Positions 54,621 through 64,000 of a stretch of 64,000 nucleotides of DNA are shown here, piece after piece. A model generated the notes under the pieces. It searched no databases. It was not told the origin of the DNA and worked only from the letters and a program-made list of their open reading frames with translations. Each line of letters begins with the position of its first letter. Position 1 is the stretch's first letter. Source of the stretch: Massilia timonae CCUG 45783 (GTDB taxonomy: Bacteria; Pseudomonadota; Gammaproteobacteria; Burkholderiales; Burkholderiaceae_D); assembly GCF_000315425.1 (NCBI RefSeq), contig NZ_JH992923.1, positions 402,459-466,458 of the forward strand, given 5' to 3'. A program made the translations under genes and the position numbers.

Positions 54621-55975
54621 ATCGATTCCCTTCGACCCGGTGCGCGACCCGGCGGCCCTCGGCGCTTCCGGCGCCCTGGACGGCAACGTCGCCCAGTACG
54701 CCCAGCCGCGCGGGCGTGACCTGCTGCGCCGCGGCGGCGCGCTCGACGCCTGGGTGCAGCTGCGCGCCCGCCACGGCGTCTGGCCCTACGGCAGGGTGCT
54801 GATCGGCGCGCCCGGTCCGCTGGCGAGCGTGGCCGACGATGGCGCCTCGCCCGCGCGCGGCATCAATTTCGCGTCCCAGGACTACCTGTCGCTGGCCGCC
54901 CATCCGGCGGTGCACGAGGCGGCGCGGCGCGCGCTGCACGACGCCGGGCCGCACAGCGCCGGCTCGGCCGTCTTGCTGGGCAATACCCGCCATTCGCAGG
55001 CGCTGGAAAGCGCGCTCGGCGAGCTGCTGGGCCTGGACCAGCTGGTGCTGTTCCCGACCGGCTGGGCGGCGGCCTTCGGCGTGATCACGGCCCTGGTGCA
55101 CTCGTTCGACCACGTGGTGATCGACGCCCTGGCCCACGCCTCGCTGCGCCAGGGCGCGGCCTGCGCCACCCGCAACGTGCTGGTGCACCGCCACCTCGAC
55201 TGCGACCACGTGCGCGAGCTGCTGGCGCGGATCCGCGCGCTGGACGCGGTCAATGGCATCCTGGTGGTGACCGAGGGCCTGTTCAGCATGGACGCGGACA
55301 GCCCCGACCTGCCATTGCTGCAGCACCTGTGCCGCGAATACGGCGCGACCCTGCTGGTCGACGTGGCGCACGACCTGGGCGCGCTGGGCCCGGGCGGCGG
55401 CGGGGTGGTGGCCAGCCAGCGCATGCAGGGACGGATCGACATCGTGATGGGCAGCTTTTCCAAGACCTTCGCCACCAACGGCGGCTTCGTCGCCTGCGCC
55501 AGCCAGGGGGCGCGGCGCCAGTTGCAGCTGTACGCCGGGCCGCACATGTTCTCGAACGCGCTGTCGCCGATGCAGGCGGCGGTGGCGTTGGAAAGCCTGC
55601 GCATCGTCGCCTCGAGCGAGGGCGACGGGCTGCGCGCGGACCTGTTGCGCAACGCGGTCGAGCTGCGCGCGCTGCTGGCCTGTTCCGGCCTGCATTGCCT
55701 GGGCGAGCCGTCGCCGATCGTGCCGGTGTGGACCGGCCTGGAAAGCGCGGCGCGCGTGGCCGGCATGCTGCTGGCGCGCGATTCGGTGTTCGTCAACCCG
55801 GTCGAGTTTCCCGGCGTGCCGCTCGGCGCGGCGCGGCTGCGGCTGCAGCTGATGGCCCAGCACACGCCGGCCCAGCTGCGCCGCGGCGCCAGCCTGGTCG
55901 CCAATGCCTGCGGCCGCGCCGGCGCCGGCGCCTTCGTCGGCAAGTCGCCGCGCGAGGCCTACCAGGAGCGCTATC

Positions 55976-55983
<8 letters not shown>
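54610..55983 (+). CDS. Alpha-oxoamine synthase (AONS/KBL/SPT/CqsA family)
   Basis: The 457-residue PLP enzyme condenses an amino acid with an acyl thioester, releasing CO2 and giving an alpha-aminoketone. Features are INFASQDYLSLAAHPAV, SAGSAVLLGNTRHSQALESAL, LLVDVAHDLGALGPGGGG and the PLP lysine K285 in GSFSKTFATNGGF. A 45-residue N-terminal extension is not typical of BioF. No biotin genes are near; the next gene encodes the acyl-loading FAAL-ACAD-ACP, so its acyl donor is probably that ACP. The start is GTG 54610 behind GGAGGA, overlapping the EAL gene by 11 bases. Relatives include CqsA and LqsA (autoinducer synthases) and serine palmitoyltransferase. Confidence 0.88.
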
Positions 55984-59617
<3,634 letters not shown>

Positions 59618-59680
59618 CCGATGCAGCCGCGCGCAGGGCGACGGGGTAAAATACGCTCTTTTACCTGATTGCTTTCTGCC

Positions 59681-61072
59681 ATGACCGTTCGCACCCGATT
59701 CGCTCCCAGCCCGACCGGCTACCTCCACCTGGGCGGCGCGCGCACCGCGCTGTATTCCTGGGCCTATGCCCGCCACTTCGGCGGCACCTTCATCCTGCGC
59801 ATCGAGGACACCGACCTCGAACGGTCGACGCCGGAAGCGGTGCAGGCGATCCTGGACGGCATGAAGTGGCTGGGCCTGGAGCACGACGAAGGCCCGTTCT
59901 ACCAGATGCAGCGCATGGACCGCTATCGCGAGGTGGTCAAGGGCATGCTGGACGCCGGCACCGCCTATCTGTGCTACTGCTCGCCGGAAGAAGTCGAGGC
60001 GATGCGCGAGCGCATGCGCGCGGCCGGCGAAAAGCCGCGCTACGACGGCACCTGGCGTCCGGAGCCGGGCAAGACCCTGCCCGCCGTGCCTGAAGGCGTC
60101 AAGCCGGTGGTGCGCTTCAAGAACCCGCTCGACGGCGAAGTGACCTGGACGGACGTGGTCAAAGGGCCGATCACGATCGGCAACAAGGAGCTGGACGACC
60201 TGGTCATCGCGCGTCCGGACGGCACGCCGACCTATAACTTCTGCGTCGCGGTCGACGACTGGGACATGAAGATCACCCACGTGCTGCGCGGCGACGACCA
60301 CGTCAACAACACCCCGCGCCAGATCAACATCCTGCGCGCGCTCGGCGCCGAGCTGCCGCAGTACGGCCACCTGCCGATGATCCTGGGCGCCGACGGCCAG
60401 AAGCTGTCCAAGCGCCACGGCGCGGTGAGCGTGATGGAATATCCGGAGCAGGGCTATCTGCCGGAAGCAATGCTGAACTACCTGGCGCGCCTGGGCTGGA
60501 GCCACGGCGACGACGAGATCTTCTCGATGCAGCAGTTCACCGAGTGGTTCAACCTGGAACACCTGACCGCATCGGCGGCCCAGTTCAACCCCGAAAAGCT
60601 GGGCTGGCTGAACAACCACTATATCAAGCAGACCGATAACGAGCGCCTGGCGCAGCTGGCGCTGCCGAAGCTGGAGCGCGACGGCGCGCGCTTCGATGGC
60701 GCCCCGGCGCTGCCGACCGTGCTGGGCCTGATGAAGGAGCGCGTCAACACGATCAACGAGCTGGCCGATGCGGCGATGTTGTTCTACCGCGATCCGCAGC
60801 CGGATCCTGAATTGCTGGCCCTGCACCTGACCGACGCCGTGCGCGCCGCGCTGGGCACTTTTGCAGAGCGCTCTGCCACCGTGGACTGGAACAAGGCGGC
60901 GCTGGCGGCCATGCTCAAGGAAGTGCTGGCCGCCCACAGCCTCAAGATGCCGCAACTGGCCATGCCGCTGCGCCTGCTGTTGACGGGCCAGCTGCAGACG
61001 CCGGCGATCGATGCGGTGCTGGAACTGTTCGGGCGTGACGTCGTGCTGGCGCGCGTGCAGAAGGGCTTGTAA
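59681..61072 (+). CDS. gltX: Glutamyl-tRNA synthetase
   Basis: The 463-residue class Ib synthetase has [19 protein letters not shown] (HIGH type), [29 protein letters not shown] and KLSKRHGA (KMSKS type). It charges tRNA-Glu, and four tRNA-Glu genes follow within 1 kb. ATG 59681 fits the family start [13 protein letters not shown], though no clear ribosome binding site precedes it. Confidence 0.97.
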   Translation: MTVRTRFAPSPTGYLHLGGARTALYSWAYARHFGGTFILRIEDTDLERSTPEAVQAILDGMKWLGLEHDEGPFYQMQRMDRYREVVKGMLDAGTAYLCYCSPEEVEAMRERMRAAGEKPRYDGTWRPEPGKTLPAVPEGVKPVVRFKNPLDGEVTWTDVVKGPITIGNKELDDLVIARPDGTPTYNFCVAVDDWDMKITHVLRGDDHVNNTPRQINILRALGAELPQYGHLPMILGADGQKLSKRHGAVSVMEYPEQGYLPEAMLNYLARLGWSHGDDEIFSMQQFTEWFNLEHLTASAAQFNPEKLGWLNNHYIKQTDNERLAQLALPKLERDGARFDGAPALPTVLGLMKERVNTINELADAAMLFYRDPQPDPELLALHLTDAVRAALGTFAERSATVDWNKAALAAMLKEVLAAHSLKMPQLAMPLRLLLTGQLQTPAIDAVLELFGRDVVLARVQKGL

Positions 61073-61101
61073 TACATCGCGTGTCCGGGACGCACTGTAG
61101 G

Positions 61102-61204
61102 GTGGACGGGTTCCCCGTCCACGCGGTGATGGTTGGCAGCGAGATCATCCGGCGCGATAGCGGCGCCGATAGCGATCACCGCGTCGGCGGAAAGACCCGC
61201 CGAC
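61102..61204. repeat. Three abutting inverted repeats, repeat-element-like
   Basis: GTGGACGGG/CCCGTCCAC (61102-61122), GCGGTGAT/ATCACCGC (61123-61182) and GTCGGCGG/CCGCCGAC (61183-61204) follow each other with no base between. The opening TAGGGTGGACGGG resembles dispersed intergenic repeats that I recall from Oxalobacteraceae. It lies after gltX and may also work as its 3' end. Confidence 0.5.
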
Positions 61205-61258
61205 CCACCGCAAGAAAAGACCTTGAATGGCGCCGAACACAAACGCTAAAAACGGACT

Positions 61259-61287
61259 TTGCGAAATGCAAGGTCGTCCTATATAAT
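61259..61287 (+). promoter_or_regulatory. Sigma70 promoter of the tRNA array
   Basis: TTGCGA (61259-61264), 17 bases, then TATAAT (61282-61287), 19 bases before the first tRNA. The spacer and -10 are consensus. Confidence 0.65.
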
Positions 61288-61306
61288 GCTCGCACTTCAG
61301 CGCTGC

Positions 61307-61382
<76 letters not shown>

Positions 61383-61438
61383 ACTCTGAAGTGGCAGTAA
61401 GGTAGTAGAGCAGTAAAAGCAGTAAGCGGTTGTTCCCG

Positions 61439-61514
61439 GTCCCTATCGTCTAGAGGCCTAGGACATCACCCTTTCACGGTGAGTACCGGGGTTCGAATCC
61501 CCGTGGGGACGCCA
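61439..61514 (+). tRNA. tRNA-Glu (anticodon TTC), copy 1
   Basis: 76 bases with CCA. Acceptor GTCCCTA/TGGGGAC, with a T-G pair at position 6, and anticodon loop CTTTCAC. Confidence 0.95.
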
Positions 61515-61601
61515 GGCAACTGGCAAGAATGACCGGACGAAGGCAGCGCAAGCGGCACTAGTCGAAGCAGTAACAGTGTAGTAAAATGTTGTTTTCTCGT
61601 A

Positions 61602-61677
<76 letters not shown>

Positions 61678-61717
61678 CGATGGAAAACAGCAGTTCGCAG
61701 TATCGGAAGTTACTAGG

Positions 61718-61793
61718 GTCCCTATCGTCTAGAGGCCTAGGACATCACCCTTTCACGGTGAGTACCGGGGTTCGAATCCCCGTGGGGACGCCA
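61718..61793 (+). tRNA. tRNA-Glu (anticodon TTC), copy 2
   Basis: 76 bases, identical to copy 1, including the GTCCCTA acceptor. Confidence 0.95.
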
Positions 61794-61869
61794 AGAATTT
61801 GGCAGTGCGCCGCGCCAGCGGCGGCGCGCGGTAAAGGTAGTCGGTAGTTTAAGTTTTGTGCAGTTTTAG

Positions 61870-61945
61870 GTCCCCATCGTCTAGAGGCCTAGGACATCAC
61901 CCTTTCACGGTGAGTACCGGGGTTCGAATCCCCGTGGGGACGCCA
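61870..61945 (+). tRNA. tRNA-Glu (anticodon TTC), copy 3
   Basis: 76 bases. Differs from copies 1 and 2 by acceptor GTCCCCA, which makes the stem fully Watson-Crick. Preceded by CAGTTTTAG, shared with copy 4. Confidence 0.95.
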
Positions 61946-61950
61946 GCTTA

Positions 61951-62000
61951 AAACCGGAGTAGACCAACGCGCATGCGCGGAGAGGTGCTCCGGTTTTTCT
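61951..62000 (+). terminator. Terminator inside the tRNA array
   Basis: AAACCGGAG pairs with CTCCGGTTT across 29 bases and is followed by a T-run. It ends the first five tRNAs, so copy 4 of tRNA-Glu may need read-through or its own promoter. Confidence 0.65.
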
Positions 62001-62066
62001 ATTGTGCCGGCAGAAGTGCGCCCGCATGGGCGGCGTGGTAGTAGAGTAGCAGCAATACAGTTTTAG

Positions 62067-62142
62067 GTCCCCATCGTCTAGAGGCCTAGGACATCACCCT
62101 TTCACGGTGAGTACCGGGGTTCGAATCCCCGTGGGGACGCCA
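62067..62142 (+). tRNA. tRNA-Glu (anticodon TTC), copy 4
   Basis: 76 bases, same as copy 3 (acceptor GTCCCCA). Confidence 0.95.
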
Positions 62143-62147
62143 ATACA

Positions 62148-62191
62148 GAAAGCCGGAGCCGGCCGCGACAGCGGGGCTCCGGTTTTTCTTT
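62148..62191 (+). terminator. Terminator after the last tRNA
   Basis: AAGCCGGAGCC pairs with GGCTCCGGTTTTTC, T-run present. Its stem resembles the internal terminator at 61951, another sign of local duplication. Confidence 0.75.
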
Positions 62192-62264
62192 TGTGGCCTG
62201 CGTGCGGTGATGTGGATGCCGTCCCGGGGCCGCCTTCCCGACGGCCCTCAGCGTCTGGGCGGCG

Positions 62265-64000
62265 TCACCACCCCGCCAGCCGCACTGCTCCGAATGGATA
62301 TTGCATCGCTCCCGCCTGGCCCGCGGCGCCGAGGCCGGGCGCTCCCAGCCCCAGGCGTGCGCCATCGCCTGGCGGCGCCCCGAACATCCCGGCGGGAATG
62401 CCGAAGCCGGCGGCCGCACTCTGCCACGCCATGCCCGGTTGCGCCACAGGCAGGCCCAGCGCCACCAGCGCGTCCGGCAAGCCATAACCTATCCTGGTCG
62501 GGTCGCTGAGGGTCACGGGGCGCGCGCTCATCCGCAAGACCTGGAACAGGCGCTCGACCCGTTCTGGCGAGCGCGGCAGCGACATCGACTGGAACTCGGG
62601 ACGGTGCGCCAGCACCAGGGCGGCAAGGCCGGTGACGTGGGGCGCCGCCATCGAGGTGCCGTCCCAGGCCGCGAAGTTATTGGGGGGAACCGACGACACC
62701 ACGGCCACGCCTGGCGCGCAGACGTCGACCTGCGGCCCGAAGCAGCTGAACTTGGCCGTAAAGTAACCCTGCATATCGCTGTCCGGGCCGATGGTTTCGG
62801 CATGGTAGCTATCGGGCGGGAATTCGCCGATCTTGCCGATCGCCGCCACCGCCAGCACATGCGGCGACGACGCCGGGTACTGGACGGCCGCGGCCGAGTT
62901 GCCGGCTGCGGCGATGCAGGCGACGCCGGCCTGCTTGGCGCGCACGATTTGCCGCTCCAGCGCTTCGGACGGCGATCCGCCGCCCAGGCTCATGTTGACG
63001 ACGTCGATCCCCTGTTCGATGCAGTACTCGAGTGCGTCGATCAACTGGCTGACCTGGCCGCCGGGGAACAGCTTGCAGACGTGGATCTCGGCCTCGGGCG
63101 CGAAGCCGCGTATGCCCCAGGCCGGATCGGCGGCGGCGATCACCCCGGCGCAGTGCGAGCCGTGCCCGAGCGTATCGACGTTCCAGGTGGAGCGGTCGAC
63201 ATTCTTGTTGACGACGTCGAAGCCGGCATGGATCTGGTTGAGGTTGCCATGCGTGGTGGCGGCGCCGGAGTCGATGACGGCGATCTTGATGCCGCGGCCG
63301 CGGAACTGCTGGGGCACCTGGTCGAGACGCATGGCGCGGGCGCCCCAGCCCATGGCGCTCTGCTGCGGCAAGCCCCTCAGCGCCGCCCAATCGGCCAGCG
63401 GGCGCAGCATGACGACGTTCGGTTCGTCCAGGCTCAGGTCGGGGTCGCGCTGGTAGAGGCTCCAGTAATCGGTGCGCGGCTTGACGTACAGGCCGCTGAT
63501 CGTGTGCGCGTCTTCGCCATACAGGCGCAGATGGGCCACCCCGTCGGGGCCGGTTACCGCGGAGCTCGGCAGTGCTCCGCCGAACAGCGAGACTTCGACA
63601 TCGGGCAGCGGGGCGCCGTCCTTGCCGACCACGGCGAGCAGCAGCTCGGCCTGCGGTCCCTGGTAGGGCGTCAGCGAACTGACGAGGTCGGGGCGGCGCA
63701 GCATGGGGTCGAGCAGTTCCAGGTGCTGGTCGCGCTCGACCAGCAGCTGGCCCTGGCCGCGCTGGAGCAGTTCGCCCGCCTTCTGGTCGGTCATGCGCGC
63801 CACCACCACGCCGTCGGCCGGTTCGCCCATGGCGGCCGGGCCGAAGCCGGCCGGCGCCATGCCGCCGCGGGTGGTGATGGTGTCGACCACGTCGATGTCG
63901 GGCAGGGCATGCAGGGCCTGCTGGACGGCCGACAGGCCCAGCGGCGCGACCCAGCTGCTGGCGCCGAAGGCGCCGGTGAGCGCCGCGCGTGGCGCGACCA
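62265..64000 (-). CDS. Subtilisin-family (S8) serine protease, 5' end outside the window
   Basis: The frame is open to the right edge, so at least 577 residues are visible and the N-terminus is missing. The catalytic triad is present: D in IKIAVIDSGAATTHGNL, H in TLGHGSHCAGVIAA and S in WDGTSMAAPHVTGLAAL, with the oxyanion asparagine in AAAGNSAAA. Before the catalytic domain there are about 230 residues, including LLLAVVGKDGAPLPDVEVSLFG, possibly a carboxypeptidase-regulatory-like fold. The C-terminal tail is rich in glycine, proline and alanine. Signal peptide and exact start cannot be judged. GTG 63890 is an internal candidate only. Confidence 0.88.
   Translation of the reverse strand, partial: VAPRAALTGAFGASSWVAPLGLSAVQQALHALPDIDVVDTITTRGGMAPAGFGPAAMGEPADGVVVARMTDQKAGELLQRGQGQLLVERDQHLELLDPMLRRPDLVSSLTPYQGPQAELLLAVVGKDGAPLPDVEVSLFGGALPSSAVTGPDGVAHLRLYGEDAHTISGLYVKPRTDYWSLYQRDPDLSLDEPNVVMLRPLADWAALRGLPQQSAMGWGARAMRLDQVPQQFRGRGIKIAVIDSGAATTHGNLNQIHAGFDVVNKNVDRSTWNVDTLGHGSHCAGVIAAADPAWGIRGFAPEAEIHVCKLFPGGQVSQLIDALEYCIEQGIDVVNMSLGGGSPSEALERQIVRAKQAGVACIAAAGNSAAAVQYPASSPHVLAVAAIGKIGEFPPDSYHAETIGPDSDMQGYFTAKFSCFGPQVDVCAPGVAVVSSVPPNNFAAWDGTSMAAPHVTGLAALVLAHRPEFQSMSLPRSPERVERLFQVLRMSARPVTLSDPTRIGYGLPDALVALGLPVAQPGMAWQSAAAGFGIPAGMFGAPPGDGARLGLGAPGLGAAGQAGAMQYPFGAVRLAGW

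Overview
The window looks like chromosomal DNA of a high-GC betaproteobacterium of the Oxalobacteraceae, closest in feel to Massilia, Duganella or Janthinobacterium. The evidence is gene order and protein character: flhDC-motAB-che in one block, panC-scpA-DUF3460, metG-apbC, and betaproteobacterial GltX and AtpG/AtpC sequences. This placement is inference; no database search was possible. Nearly all genes share one GC-rich codon style. The clear exception is an AT-richer patch at about 32.0-33.9 kb.

Layout. 1-3.7 kb: a truncated AraC-type regulator diverging from an alkyl-DHAP-synthase-like flavoenzyme and a GlpD-like dehydrogenase, which abut a 31-codon remnant of a DEDD exonuclease gene. 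3.7-12.3 kb: a REC-PAS-GGDEF protein, a PLP aminotransferase, RidA, a divergent EamA exporter/MocR regulator pair, a VOC protein and htpG with a sigma32-type promoter. 12.3-18.5 kb: a frameshifted Fur-box-preceded DUF3325 gene, a YddG-like exporter, a four-gene run (GFA, GNAT, RBBP9-like hydrolase, acyltransferase 3), and kynU-kynA. 18.4-31.6 kb: a motility and chemotaxis block (flhDC, a membrane methyltransferase, motAB, a CheZ-like protein, cheY, cheA, cheW, cheR, cheD, cheB, a second cheY, canonical cheZ, an EAL-like/HDOD protein), preceded by a 600-base leader with two sigma28-type promoter matches and a long hairpin.

32-34 kb: a compact type VI secretion island with hcp diverging from a GH24 muramidase effector and a probable periplasmic immunity protein. 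34.1-44.0 kb: a tightly packed 11-gene operon that joins a PhaC-like DUF3141 protein, phosphotransacetylase, acetate kinase, a two-subunit CoA-transferase and FabI to an RRM-like protein, an unknown coiled-coil protein, lone ATP synthase gamma and epsilon subunits, and a GNAT acetyltransferase. 44-51.9 kb: a YcgR-like PilZ brake, then housekeeping genes (panC, scpA, DUF3460, a FabMG-like protein, metG, apbC).

52.0-59.6 kb: a three-gene overlapping operon encoding a membrane GGDEF-GGDEF-EAL protein, an alpha-oxoamine synthase, and a single-chain fatty-acyl-AMP ligase/acyl-CoA dehydrogenase/acyl carrier protein. It looks like a small lipid or signal biosynthesis locus tied to c-di-GMP. 59.7-64 kb: gltX, a repeat-like element, a six-gene tRNA array (Ala-Glu-Ala-Glu-Glu-Glu) and a subtilisin-family protease that runs off the right edge.

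The strongest candidates for undescribed biology are the FAAL-ACAD-ACP/oxoamine-synthase/c-di-GMP operon and the acetyl-phosphate operon carrying a spare F1 rotor pair. Next come the second CheZ-like phosphatase and the Hcp-muramidase-immunity island, whose effector ribosome binding site appears to lie inside a hairpin.
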